A DNA stretch of 64,000 bases from Thuidium tamariscinum (taxonomy: Eukaryota > Streptophyta > Bryopsida > Hypnales > Thuidiaceae). Numbering within the stretch: position 1 is the stretch's first letter; every line of letters begins with the position of its first letter. The notes under the pieces are model-generated. The model saw only the letters and a program-made list of their open reading frames with translations, made no database searches and was not told the DNA's origin. The stretch lies in contig OX344753.2 of the NCBI GenBank assembly GCA_947034885.2, positions 186,001-250,000 of the forward strand, written 5' to 3'. Both the position numbers and the translations under genes were made by a program. Positions 49,938-62,949 of this stretch are shown piece by piece.

Positions 49938-50097
49938 TTATATTTTTATAGCAATAATAACCTCCAATGCAACATTTGGATGTTACATTGGACCCTAATA
50001 TTGACATAGAAACACAAATTGTTTTATTGGATATCGCCTAAAATTTGTCACAAAAAAATGATGAAAATGTCACATCAAACATGGGATTCTTATAGTG
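49938..50097. mobile_element. Truncated CACTA-like element with palindromic core
   Basis: The core aataacctccaatgcaacat / atgttacattggaccctaat is followed by atcgcctaaaatttgtcaca...attcttatagtg, ending at 50097. This is the same family as 48169-48318 and 60295-60529. No matching left terminus was found. Confidence 0.65.
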
Positions 50098-51656
50098 TAA
50101 ATAATTTCAACTTGTAGCATGAAAATGAATTAATTTGAACATTTCACTAGACTTTTACTTAAATTCAAAATACAAATTTGTGTAATTTTCTCTTAGAAAG
50201 TAATATTAGAAATTATCGTATATTGTAGTCACTATTAGGTTTTTTTATTTGTTGTTGCTAGTGAAAATAGGGGTAGCAATTAGACTAATTTCAATTTATG
50301 TATGATAAATTGGAGGATAAACCGATTGAAATGGACAATTTGAGATTAGATATCAAGTAGTCTAAATCAAAAGATAGGAAGATAGGAAGGAGTTGTAAAG
50401 AAACAATCATGTCCCTTTTGGATTTCCACTTGACAAAAAGTCTAGTAGACTGCTTATCTTCTCTCTCTCTTTTTCTCTTATACTAGCAGCTTATAGAATT
50501 TGTTGAAGCACTCAAGTCAACTAGCTATAAAAACACTTTATCAATACTAATAAATATAATATTACAAATTGTGGTGTGTCTGCATAGTTGGTGCATAGTA
50601 GTAGAGCCAAGGTTGATTTGCACACGCACAAATGGTGAGTAGTTGTGCAAATTGGCCAAGTTTGTTTATGTACAGGTGGTGCATTTGGTCTAGTTGTCAC
50701 AGCTTGCAAGTAGCAAGTCATAGTGTTAATTAGGCAAGTGATTGGCTTTAGACTTCATCAATTTGTTAGGAATAGCTAGCAATTGTCTTTATATAATAAT
50801 TTATTCATTCTTATTCCTAATCCAATACAAAATTCCTTGCAAATGAACGTCTACTACTATACTATGATAAAAAAAAATTACAATTCTAACAAGGATGTTA
50901 ATTTTTGATTTGACATATATGCAAAAGTTATTGAGGACCAATAATCTCCTAAAAATTATAAATAATTTTCCTTCTACTTTTTGATTGCTAATCTAGTACA
51001 AATTCTTTATTGTATTTGATTCTTTAGGGAGGATAGGAATAGTAAGAAATGTCACCTTCTAACAAAGTGAATGACTTTTCTAGTTAGTGCTACACCTTAT
51101 TTAAAGTTTGACTTGAGCTCCACTCCTTAACAATTAAAAGGAAAAGTTTTGTGCACTTCACCTATTGATTTAATAAAAAGTCTTAGTCTCTTAGACCATT
51201 GGATGCAAAAAAATTGTACAACATTTGGTGTGCAACAAAATCTCTTTATTTAATATTACCATTCTTAAACCATATTATCATTGATTCTTCTTTATTATTT
51301 CTAAGTAAACATAATATAAAATATTTTTTCCTTGATAATAATAATTACAATACATCACAAACTTAAATACTTGTATATAGAATTGCACACTAATAGAGAT
51401 CTAAGAAGATGTGTCCACAAACAATGACTATTCAATTCTATCAAATGATAACTATAAGGTGATAAACTATTTCATTTGTATTCTAACATCCCACTTGTAT
51501 CTGAACTTTCTCAATAAAATAAAATAAAATAAGTGTTGAAAAAACTAATAAGAGAAGTATCCTTCCCTACACAAATTTTTTATAGTGATAAATAAATAAA
51601 TATTAAGTATTAGAGCCAAGAGTTAGAACATGAGCATCATGTTTTATCCAAGAAAA
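50098..51656. other. AT-rich spacer; nothing recognised
   Basis: A minus frame at 50521-50721 lacks recognisable motifs. A short (CT)n run lies near 50461-50476. Confidence 0.4.
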
Positions 51657-52378
51657 GGGTGATTGCAAGAAACACTTGTCCTATTTTGTGTCACACGACG
51701 TGTGCTGATCTGTTTTTTGGCCATAACTTTTGTGTTTTGGCTTTGATTGATTCAAGATTTGTAGGGAAGGTATTCATAACTATCATAAACCTTCCATAAT
51801 TTTTTCATAATTTTCAAAAATAATTTACTATCCAAAAATAGACCCCGATTGGATGTCACACTTGGTAGTTTAGGGTTTTTTAGTACTATGGAGTACCTTT
51901 TTTTAATGATTTTAAGATGAAATTTGGATGAGATGGTATTCTAATAGACTTCTAGCTCTCCAGGAAAGGGTTTTTAAAAATAATTAATTTTATGTGGTGT
52001 GGAGGTCTACAAAGTGAGCTCCCTTCTGCTTGTATTTTGAAACATATAAAATATTATTTTGGTGGGTTTTTTTGTGAATGACCATCTCTATAAAGTTTTT
52101 GCAAATGTCAACCTTTTATTTTTTGAAAATATCTAATTTTAATATTTTCCCCTAATTAAAACATGAAGGTATGTATTTTCTGGAGGTTTGGCACTTTTCA
52201 AGTTCTCCTACTTAGAGAATTTTTCTATCCATTTCCTTCGGTGAAAACCTTTATCTTAGAGGTATATACACTATTCATATTTTTCAAATTTTTTTCAAAT
52301 TAATTTTCTAATTTTAAAGTACTCCCGAAAAAATCAGCCAAACACAACAAAATCGGCAGGTGTTTCTTGCAATCACCC
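51657..52378. mobile_element. 4-bp-TSD DNA transposon, copy 3 (722 bp)
   Basis: The left end GGGTGATTGCAAGAAACACT pairs with the right end ggtgtttcttgcaatcaccc. AAAA stands on both sides; in an A-rich site this is weaker evidence than the other copies. The interior aligns with copies 1 and 2 (aacttttgtgttttggctt, cctacttagagaatttttct). Confidence 0.75.
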
Positions 52379-52888
52379 AAAAAAGCTTTGTAAAGATGTT
52401 GGCCTATGTAGTTGTCATACAATTGTAGGTGTAAATTAAATATTAATATTTTATTTTCAATATTTTGTTATCTTAGTTTGAAATGCTTTGAATGGTCATG
52501 AAACTTGTCATGAAAACATGGATACTTAGTTAAAGTAAGACATGATTGATTATCGCAATAAATAAGTGTAAATTAAGTTAAAGAAATCCAATTTCTCTAA
52601 GTAAATGTTGTAGACTTCCTTGATACTATGGACAAATGCTATGTATTCCACTTCTATATAGATGAAAATAAAAAAGTTTTTTTGTTTCTTTGAATTCCAT
52701 GAGATAGGACATTAGACTAGTTGAACATGAAAAATGGATGTTGAGTAATGGGTATTACAATCACCAACCTAGTCCAAATTAATCTAAGCTTAAAGAGAAT
52801 GAGATTGTAAATCTAGAGCTGTGTAGGTAAGACCAAAAATGAAAAGAGTCTTTGGAATACCTCATTATTCTTTTATTGTTGAACGTAT

Positions 52889-53362
52889 AAGAGAAAGGGG
52901 GTGTTTTAAGTATATTCCTAGAGATAAGATTTGAAGTAATGACCTTTTTAGGAGATTTTAAGTAAGAAATACGTGTCTTTTTAGTAATATTTTACTAGAA
53001 AGACACATATTTCTTACTTAAAATCTCCTAAAAAGGTCATTACTTCAAATCTTATCTCTAGAACTACCATATGTATAGGTCAGGTTTGGCAGTTTATGCC
53101 GAAATAGTTTACTTTTTGCATTTCAACAGTTTGGCAACCAGATATTAAATTTTTTATTTTTGGCTCATCAAGAGGATACTCCTTAATTTGTATTGATCCT
53201 TTCTAAATGTATTTTTTTTAAAAATTTTCTCAAGAATAATTTTTTCAAACTTTTAGAAATAGTTGAATATAATTTTTTAAATTTCACCATTTTCCAAATT
53301 TTCCCGAGTTATTTACGAAACTAATCTACACATATAGTATAATTAAAACACCCCTTTCTTTT
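52889..53362. mobile_element. Possible TIR element enclosing a long hairpin
   Basis: The outer repeats aagagaaagggggtgtttta and ttaaaacacccctttctttt are near complements about 470 bp apart. Inside, 52918-53061 is a 144-bp palindrome (about 70-bp arms, two mismatches). A target duplication is not clear. Confidence 0.55.
52918..53061. repeat. 144-bp near-perfect palindrome
   Basis: The arms ctagagataagatttgaagt...agaaatacgtgtcttttta and their complement differ at two positions only. Confidence 0.9.
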
Positions 53363-53399
53363 GTAGTTAACCAATATTGAAGATCCACGCTCTCCATAA

Positions 53400-55640
53400 A
53401 TTGAGCCAAATTACATACAAACTAGGTAAGATGGATTACATATTTATAATAAGATATTGAAGACTCTCAATTGCATTAGAATAAGGAGCATTATTCATAA
53501 TTTGTATTTCACTTGGTGTATTAAACATCATTCCTTTAGAATATACTAAGCCAACTTCAATAAGAGTATCTACTGATTTACATGAGGCCAAATCAACTTC
53601 AAACATTATTCCATTAATATATTTACTTTGAAATATATAAGAAACATTTCTAGTGTAATTTTAACTTTTTCAAATTCCAAATATATAGGATAAATTAATC
53701 TAAATTGTCAATCATAGATAAAGAAGAAGATAATAGTTGTTTATGAGACTTGAGAAACCATAAGGTGTTTGAAATTAAAATTAAGTTGTCAATGTATAAG
53801 CTAATGAGAATAATAAAAGACTTCTATTATTTAATATAAACATTTGGATTAGAAATACACTTTAGATAGCTATTGTACAATAGATGATTGTTTAATTTTT
53901 TATACTACACTCAAAGTGTTTCTTTAAGGCCATACAATGATTTCAAAAGATGGCACACTTTTCCTTCAATTCCACGTAAAAGACAACCTTTAGGTTGATT
54001 GATGTAGATTTCGTGTTTTAATTCATTATATAAATATGTAGTAAGAACATCCATTTGGTATACAAAATTATTGTAAAGAGTAGACAAAGCTAATAAAATA
54101 CATAATGAAGACATTTTAATAATTGGAGCAAAAATTTAAGAATAATCCAATCCTTCTCATTGGATGAATTGTTAAGCAATAAACTAGGCCTTATAGCAAA
54201 GATAGACTTCCATTAGAATTATATTTTCTATAAAAGATCCATTTTGTCTCAATAATAGAGGCATTAGGTGGAGGAGCAACTAAGATTCAAGTTTTTTTTT
54301 GGAGTGAGTCATATTCACTTTGCATGACTTTTTGCCAATTTAATTTATGAACGCCATCTAAGGCTTCTTGAATGGTTTGACACTCATTAAATGCATAAGC
54401 ATAAAAACTAGAATCATGGAATTTAGTATAACTTCATTTTCCTTAATTAAATCATGTAGACGTTCACACAAAGGAAGAAAGTGAATGATTACACACTAGT
54501 CTATGTAACACATGAGAATTAGAAGAAGCAATAGTTTGATGTTGTGATGGACTCAATGGTATAGAAATAGAAGAGGATGCATATGCATGGAGATTTAGAG
54601 CTAGAATGAGATAATGGAGTCAAATTATTGTTACTAGGGGTACTAGGTACTATGTGAGGTGGAGTGGAAGAAATAGGTTGTTTTGTTGGATTAAATACAA
54701 TAAGAATAAGTAGTTGAGGTTGCAAAGGACTTTAATAGAAATCATAAGAAAATTGAGTGGCTATAATAGTACTATTATAAAAAACAAAAGATAGCAATAA
54801 AGCATCCTCATAAAAAATGGCATTTCAGCTTATTGTTATTTGACAAGAATGTTCATTAGGAAGTCCATAACCTTTAATGCCATTCAACTTGCTATGACCA
54901 ATAGATTTACATTTGTTTATTTTGTGGTTTAATTGAATTTTTCTATTTATAGAAATAAATTCATATGTAGGACAACCAAACATACAAAGATGAATCAATG
55001 TAGGTTTAGAGCTAGTTCATTTTCAAATGACATAGAATTATGTAAAGAAGAAATAAAACTTTGATTTTCGACATAATAGGCTATAACAAGAGCCTTAATC
55101 CAAAACATTTTAGATAACTTAAATGCCTTTTATATAGACTTTTATGTAGACCAAGCACTCTCGACTAGACTTCACATTTTGCATTTGGCAACACCCTTTT
55201 GATTGAGTGAACAAAGGACAATAAAGTGTTGAACAATACCATGTTATACACAATCTTAAAAGTGTTGTGATATATATTCACCTCCATTATCCCTTTGTAA
55301 AATTTGAATTTTTGAATGAGATTGATTTTCTACCAATGCTTTAAATAGTTGAAATTTATTAAATACTTCAAATTTACTTTTGAAAGAATAAACAATAGTG
55401 AGTCATCAAAAATCATTGATAAATAGTAAAAAATAATATGATTCATTCAAGGATGGAATAGATATGTTACCATTTAAATCAAAATGAACTAATTCTGAAG
55501 GAGATGTAGTATATATAGAATCTGTAGATTGGTTTGGAAAGGGTTGAATGTGGTGTTAAACATAAAACAAAACCTTCACAAAAAGGGTAATTATTCAGAC
55601 ATTTTACATGTAGACAAGCCAATCATTAAGTTATGCTTTT
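53400..55640 (-). pseudogene. Degenerate Ty1/copia pol (integrase and reverse transcriptase)
   Basis: Minus strand, 5' to 3': integrase remnants ELVHFDLNGNISIPSLN (about 55.5 kb), YYFLLFINDF, then FKALVENQSHSKIQILQRDN and GGEYISQHF (55261-55370), the DNGGEY core of copia integrase. Reverse transcriptase FVYQMDVLTTYLYNELKHEI then INQPKG (54.0 kb) and VCHLLKSLYGLK (53.93 kb). The RT C-terminal part NAPYSNAIESLQYLI is at about 53.47 kb. Many stops and frameshifts make it non-functional. RNase H and the LTRs were not identified. Confidence 0.85.
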
Positions 55641-56012
55641 GCATCATGGTAATTTGAGATTTACACCTAAAATTGCACCTCACCTAAAAGTGCCATCTAT
55701 AGTTGCTATACATTTCTGAATTCCATTATATACCTATTTGATTGAAGCGCTTTTAGAAACAGACTTTGAACCTTAATAACTTTTGTATATCGTATCCAAA
55801 TGCTGCAGTTTTTGGTGCATTGGAATGTGCTTTCACTTGCCAAGAAAACTATATGAAAATTTGATTAGACTAGTAATAGTTACTAGGCGCAGTACCAAAA
55901 CGTGGTGCTATTAGGTGTACCCACCTTACATGACATGATCCATAGTGTGATTTGAGTGGTTCATTAGAATTTGTAATTATTGAATATGATTTAATAAGAA
56001 GTACAAAATTAC

Positions 56013-56595
56013 TTAACCCATTAAGGACCGTGGTTGATTTAGGGGGCGGACGTAGTTTTTTAAGACAATTTTCAAAAAGTGAAATTTTCTGCCTTTTTAA
56101 AAGATGTAATCCTCGATCAGATTGAATAAATGAGTTCCATGGGTTAAGTACTTGAACCACACAAAAAATAAAAGTGATCCAATGGTTCATGTCTTTGTAA
56201 TTACTCTTCAAACATTGATGTGTCATAAATACCCTTTGGCACTGATTATAATTAGGGTTTGCTACAATTGGATATAGATTTGAATATATTGTCTGGAAAT
56301 TGACCAAAACCTTTCAATTTATTATTTCAAACACACACATAATTGTCCTTTCCATAAAATATGCATTTTTCATTGAAAATTTCAATATGAAAGGTTGGAC
56401 AATTTCAAGTTTGGCCAAGAACAACTCACTCATTTTTGCACAAATTCTCTTGAAATTGGTTTTTTTAGATGCACATGAGGACACTCTAAATGCATTCTTC
56501 TATAAGTTTTTTGAGATCAAATGTTCTACAAATTATAGGAGACAAAAAGTCCTCAAATCAACCTAAAAATGGTCGACCCATCCTTAATGGGTTAA
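56013..56595. mobile_element. TTAA-flanked element (583 bp) inside the copia remains
   Basis: The left end TTAACCCATTAAGGACC pairs with the right end TCCTTAATGGGTTAA. The terminus differs from the CCCCTAAA group but keeps TTAA-CCC. It sits between the gag and integrase remnants, so it inserted after, or together with, their decay. Frames inside have no motif. Confidence 0.7.
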
Positions 56596-57585
56596 GATCA
56601 TTATTCAATAATTCAATTTGGAATAAATTTCTTTCATGTCTCCATATGGATTTGGCAGAAATTGAAAAAATTAATTAATTTCAATTAAAAAATTTTCATC
56701 CCCCCTCCCACATTTTTCTTGTAACTTTCATAAACAATTCTAATTGACAAACATTGTGGGACAACTCATCATGTATCTGTACCCATATTCAAACCTATAT
56801 ACAATACTTGAATCTATATTTGTATCTATATCCAATATTTACTATGTATTTGTCTTCAAATTAAATCCCAAGATCAACAACTTGTAAATTTAAAAAAATC
56901 ATTGGTGATTTCAAAGGTAAGCATTTTTTTAAAAACAACCAATGGCATGTAAATTTTTAGAAAGTTGTAGGGAGGCTAATTAATTGACCACGAGTGTGCA
57001 ACCACTTTTTAGGACATTATAATGAATTTATTATTGAAAAGTGTAATAAATTTAATACTACACAAGCTTTTGGTAAATGTAAAATTCCTTCCTTTTTCAA
57101 AAATTTGAATTAAAAAAAATATTTTTTTCCTAAACTTTGTATTTATAGTGTATCACTAATAATTGTAGGTAGATTGGAAGGCAATTTAATTTTAATTGAA
57201 CCTCACGTGACCTATTGCTTGATGATATATATCATCACTCATAAAGATGGATCTAGTAGGACTGTACGTAAGATTTAACTTTCATACATTAAGAGTGAGT
57301 TTTGATTTGGTGTCATATGTTGTGTGGGATTAGAATCTAAGAGACTATATTAGATATTATATTTATGCCATCATAACATGAGTTATTAAACACTTCTTTA
57401 GTAAAAGTGGAAAATAAATAAATTGGTTCTTTATCTTAAGTAATATTTCCTTCTTGAAATTGATGTAATTATTTCTTATTTGGAATATGAATATTGTTAT
57501 TATTGTAAGATTGAATTTGAATATCATTGGAAGATCAATTAATTAGTTGATAAATACCATTCAACTAGTCTCTTAATTTTCTGTA

Positions 57586-57627
57586 GCATTAAGGTGATTT
57601 GTGATGTGGTTTGCGACAATCATGACA
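57586..57627 (-). pseudogene. Copia gag zinc-knuckle remnant
   Basis: The minus strand reads CHDCRKPHHKSP, stop, C. The spacing C-X2-C-X4-H-X4-C is the retroviral-type zinc knuckle, with a TAA one residue before the last cysteine. It lies 5' of the integrase remnants on the same strand, as gag should. The protease and GAG-pre-integrase segments between them are too decayed to read and are partly displaced by the element at 56013-56595. Confidence 0.65.
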
Positions 57628-60294
57628 AATATTATTTTTAGTTTTGAATTATTCATATTTTTGAAAAAAAGATGGTAAACTTGTAATTGCTTTTATCATT
57701 TGATAAAAATTGTCATGGTTGAGTTTTTTTGAAAGATTTATTCTTTGAAAAAAATGCTATTGACTTATTGGTAAACAAATTAGAATGTCATAAAAAATAT
57801 TCTTGTAATATATTAGAAATTAAATTAGCTAATGATAAATTAGCAATACTACCTTGTATTGAGACAAAAAAAATTTCTTGTGACCAATTGGTTGTTTTTC
57901 TTGTTAATATGTAGCTTCTACCAATCTAGAGAGTAATTGTCAGGCTTATATGATATAGTTACAAATTGTGTACTAAATTGAAATTTTGAGGATTAGTTTC
58001 CAATTGGTAGTTATATTAGTTATAGTGGCTAGACTTATATGCTATGAATTCCAATTATTAGTTTAGTTGACCTCAGTGAAGGAGGGACTCCTTGTCATTG
58101 AAAATAAAACAATTATTTTTGTATTTGAGATTTGATGAATATATATAAATGTTTTTCAATTGTATTTGTATGTAAGGTTTAATGTGGGATGGATGTAGTG
58201 TGTTTGAGAATATGAGTAAATCAATAAAATGTGATTTGTATGAATGAATGATTGGGAAGCAAATTAATAATGAAGTTGGGAATAAATGAATCTGTGCATT
58301 GAATATCAATTGAATTTGTAATAATATAATAAACTTGTTAGTGATGTGTATAAGCAAATATATGAATACCAATGGGAGAGATTGACTGGAACAATATGTG
58401 TTAAGAAATTAAGAAATACCAAGTGGAATGATAGAGTGAGTTGATAGATTGAGAGAATCTAACACCGTGGAATTAAAATATTGATTTGTGAGATAAAATA
58501 TTGGATAAAATCAACTTACAAAACAATAAGAATTCAATTTAGAAAATATAAGACTGTGGTGAAATTACTAATCAAAATAAATTAAGGAAATGGAATACAT
58601 TTTTCGAAACAATGATTAAAAAAGATGATGCTAATGGCTATTGTATTATGAAAGAATATCGATTGGAGATGGAAGCATAAGGTTGGTGTTAAATATTGAA
58701 GCAAAGAACAATTGTAGAAAAACAAAAAGACTGCAAGAATAATTTATGTGATAAGTGGTTCTATACCAATAATCTATTGATATGGAATAGGAAATTTGTA
58801 TATTCACAATCTTGCAATTGGAATTCCTTGGATAAATTTTAAATTTCAATAAGAAATAAATTACCTTAATCTTAGAGTTTGAACTCTATTTTAAGAATTT
58901 ATTTTAGGAATGAATTAAAAACTTGTTCACAATATTGTGCCTATATACTTTGCAATTATAATATTTTAGAAATATATGTGAACAAAAACCTAATGGACAT
59001 CTGATCTTGTATGGCTTGCTTTTCAAATGTTCAGATTATTTGTAAAAAATGTGTCATTCATAGTGATTTTGAAGTGGAAAAATTATAGAGAAGATAAATG
59101 AATTTGTGCATTTGTTGTGAGGTATCCATTCAAAGCTTAGAACAATTCCATAATATTATTGAAGAGTATGCCCAATATATTTTACGTGAAAAAGAGTGTA
59201 ATCAATATAACATCAAATGTAGAATTCAAGACAAAGATATTAGACAAATGAAGTAGATGAAATTTTGAGATTCATTCTAATTATAGAAATACTTGGAAAA
59301 AAATTTATTCATATGAAAGTATAATAAAGTACTGCAATTGAATCTTTATTAGTTTTAGAAGGCAGAATGATTTTAAAGAATAAGATTATTTATTATAGCA
59401 ATTTAATGAACATTCAAGTATACCTCTTTACTCTATATACCATGGTCCTTAGAAAACCCATTTATAAAAGTACATTGGTGTTAGTAAGCACTTGTTATAG
59501 AAATTATCTTTACAAAGGGAAAGGTGGAAAATATGACAAAAGAAGAAATTACTTATCAATGAGTTATAGATATTGCTCCCATGGTGGACCTAATATATAT
59601 GATAATGTCAGTCAAAATGACATGGCAAAAGAATCATATTTGAAAGAATATTTGTAGAAGGTACATGGTGATTTAATTGCCTCTAATATATAGAAGAAGA
59701 CAATTTGGCAAATGTACATTCAATTCACATTTTAAAAATTCAAAGATTAAAGCACATGTTGATAGAAATGATAAGTGTTAGAATACACATGAAATAGTTT
59801 ATTATCTTACATTTATCATCTAATAGAATTGAATAATCATTGTTTATAGGCACATCCTCTTAGATTTCTACTGGCGTACTTCTCCATTAGCATCCATCTC
59901 TAGTTCTCTACACACAAGTATTTCAGTGTGTGATGTATTATAATTGTTATTTTCAATAATATATATATTTTATATCATATTTATTTTAAAATATGGTATT
60001 AAAGTACAAAAAATTGATTAAAAATCATATATTATCCTTCAAGCATTAAAGGTCTATGCTCTAGTGAGGATGTTTATGATCTATTTATCATAAATGAAGA
60101 GAGACCTAAAGTTGGAAATCACTTGCAAGTGATTTCAAATTGTTTTTTCCAACTTTTTATTGAGCTAGTTGAATCAACACCTACAACGAACAATTAATAA
60201 AATGAATGGCAAACAGAAGTGGTCAATACAACATATGGATACTTTACATCTCTTATAAGTTATTTTACTCCATTATCATATTGTAATGAATGAA
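57628..60294. other. AT-rich DNA; possibly decayed gag N-terminus and 5' part of the copia element
   Basis: No convincing coding motif on either strand. If the copia element extends in its 5' direction it should lie here, but I found neither a primer binding site nor an LTR. Confidence 0.35.
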
Positions 60295-60529
60295 CACTAC
60301 AAGAATCCCATGTTTTTTGTGATGTTTTCAAATTTTTTGTGACAGATTTTAGGTGACCTTGAATACGACAACCTATGTTGTTATGTTTGCAATGACGTTC
60401 AATGTAACATGAAGATGTTTCATTAAACATCATTGCAAACACAAAAGATAGGTTGTTTTATTTGATGTCACCTAAAATATTCACAAAAAATTTGAAAACA
60501 TCATATAAAATACAAGTTTCTTATAGTTG
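60295..60529. mobile_element. Non-autonomous CACTA-like element, 235 bp
   Basis: The left terminus CACTACAAGAA is the classical En/Spm (CACTA) end. The right terminus ttcttatagttg is its near complement. The interior is an imperfect hairpin (ttgtgacagattttaggtga / tgtcacctaaaatattcaca; ttgcaatgacg / catcattgcaa). The flanks allow a 2-bp duplication (AA). Confidence 0.8.
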
Positions 60530-61014
60530 AATCCTCAATTTTTTGAAGAAGAATACTATGTTGCACTTTTGATTGCTACCCAAGAACTTTGATAAGTAAT
60601 CATTATTATTACTAATACAAAATTCTTTTTAAATAATAAATAAATAAATTTCTATTTAATCAATATGAGAGAAGGAGAAAAGACACATGTGCCTATGCTT
60701 GAAATTGCATATTCTCTCATAATTTGAGGCATCAAGAAATTTTGTATCACATGGTGCAGAATGACTTTGTCTCAAAGAGCTTATCAAATTGATAAGCTGA
60801 CAAGCACATATTACAAACAATGAAGCATACAATTAGAAGTGTTTCTTCTAAAAAAAACAAGTAGTACGGTGTCACATTAGGTTTAAAATTGAAATCTATT
60901 GATATTGCTTTGCAAAGTGATTCCTAAAGGATGTTGTGAAATTTTGTTATAGTGTAGTCCAACTCAATTATTATGGGTGAGAAATTTAAAGACCTCTAAA
61001 GAGTTTTGGGATTT
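60530..61014. other. AT-rich spacer; nothing recognised
   Basis: No gene or structured repeat was seen between the CACTA-like element and transposon copy 4. Confidence 0.4.
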
Positions 61015-62949
61015 GGATTGTTGCAAGAAACAATGTAAAAAAAGTGTAGTGTTTTCAATAGTATTTTTTTACGGGAGTACTTTAAAATTTAAAAAAAAAA
61101 GTTTTAAAAAAAGTGAAAAATATTTTTCATGTATAAACCTTTAAGAAGATGGCACCCTAGAAAATGAAAGAATAGGAAAAGTCTCTAAGTAGAAAAACCA
61201 AGAAAATACAAAATCTCATGAAAATTAGTACTTCTACATTTTAATTTGTAAAAAATAGGAAAATCAATTTTAAAAAAAACTAAAAACTTCGCATTTGAGG
61301 AAAGTTGATGTTGATGAGATTTGACCAAAATAATGATCTTAGAACCATCATCAATGTTCAAAAATTGCGTGCAACAGAAAAAAAAAGTGGTTCACATTGT
61401 GACGGGAAATAAGATCGGTGTCGTGTAGAGAGTGTTTGCCTCGGGAAATCACGAGGATTTTGGCTGCGACCAGAAACGGCTAGGGAATGAAGGAAGCAGT
61501 AACAAAAAGTTGTAGTTGTGTCAAATTCTTCAATTTAGAACGTTCAATCTTCTGCTTGAATGTCGAATCTTCTAAACTGCAGTCGAATCGGTATCCGTTG
61601 GCCTATCCTGTAATGGCTGGCTCTAAATAGGTTTAAAGGTAAAGGTGTGTAATAAGATCCCACGACTTCGGACAGATAAAACAGGATGGCCAGATCACGA
61701 GCTGAGCCGTCCAAATGATGGGCTCCTAAAATTCAAACTCTTGGTGACCAGCTTTAAGAAACAAGTTTCACCGTGAGAACAAACAGGTCTTGACCATTTG
61801 GGCCATTAACCCCACTTCGTCACCCACGACACAAAATGAGGCTAATGTTGGTTTTATCCAAGCTGCCCGCAACAACAAAGATTACAAAGCCACAAGCTAC
61901 AGACACACAAACACACAAATCTTCAAAACTCCTCCAAGGCTCCAACCGCAACTCCAATTCCCAAGCCAAACTTTGAGAGAGCGCCACTGTTGCTTTACAA
62001 ATTCAAATGAGCTAAATGATAGCTTTTTAGAAAGCTAACACAAATTTCTACTTCTCCTTCAAATTTCAAATGATTGTAAAATTCTATTCAACTTTTATGG
62101 CCATACAAAGTTTTGGCCTTAAGAAAAGAAAGGCAACAAATCCTCCTTCACTTCTATACTCACAACTCGCTCATACAAGCTCCAAATAGAATGAATGATA
62201 TCTTACTAAAAAGTTAACTCAATTTTCTACACTCCATTCAAATTTCATTGAAAATAAAAAACTTGTCCGTCTTTTATGGCCGGTCGAAGTCTTGCCTCTT
62301 AATTTTAAAGACAACAAACCTCCCTTCACTCAAACTAGCACAACTTTTGATTCACAACTCCAAATCAAGAAAATAAGATCAATTTAGAAACCACACATCA
62401 TGATACACAAGTCCTTCAAATTTCATTTTAAATTCCTTCAAACTCACTATACAATTCGCCCTCAAACGTCCGGATTCACTCCTAAACTCCCCAATACAAT
62501 AATCCTTAATGAGGGAGAAGATCCCTACCAATTCTATCAGACCCTAAGTTAAGTGGGAGATGCCCAAATGGACCTATTGGCCAAAGTAAAACAACAAGAA
62601 TATAAGTTCAAATTTATTTTCTAAAGTCAATGAAACTCAAAGGTCAAACTAGAAAATAAACTATTTCTAACTCATAATCTTATCTTCTAAACATATAAAT
62701 AGAATATAAGACTAAAATTAGATATTAAACTTCAACTAAACTAAATAGAAGTAAAAACTAAAGTCAAAGAAGAATCCTAAGACTCTAAATTTCATGATCC
62801 CTCTAGTTCAACATTTTAGTGTTGAACTTCAAACTTAAATATAGATTCTAGAACTTGAATTCTAAAATCTAATTTGAATATAAAATACGTATACATTGTA
62901 AATAGTATACGCATTTACATCACAACACCGGTATTTCTTGCAATGACCC
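61015..62949. mobile_element. 4-bp-TSD DNA transposon, copy 4 (1935 bp), interrupted
   Basis: In reverse orientation to copies 1-3. The left end ggattgttgcaagaaacaat pairs with the right end ggtatttcttgcaatgaccc. ATTT is duplicated at 61011-61014 and 62950-62953. Positions 61020-61427 match the reverse complement of copy 1 almost to its end, then a foreign block of about 1.5 kb intervenes before the terminal 20 bases at about 62930. Confidence 0.7.
61428..62930. mobile_element. About 1.5-kb insertion inside transposon copy 4, type unknown
   Basis: This block is absent from the other copies of the host element and is GC-richer at its left end (61430-61720). It could be a solo LTR or a non-autonomous element. 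I could not define its termini or a target duplication, although accgg/acacc-like words lie at both junctions. Confidence 0.45.

Noticed and set aside
55870-56307. 145-codon minus-strand frame
   Set aside because: It straddles the left end of the TTAA element at 56013 and shows no domain; a chance frame across a transposon boundary.
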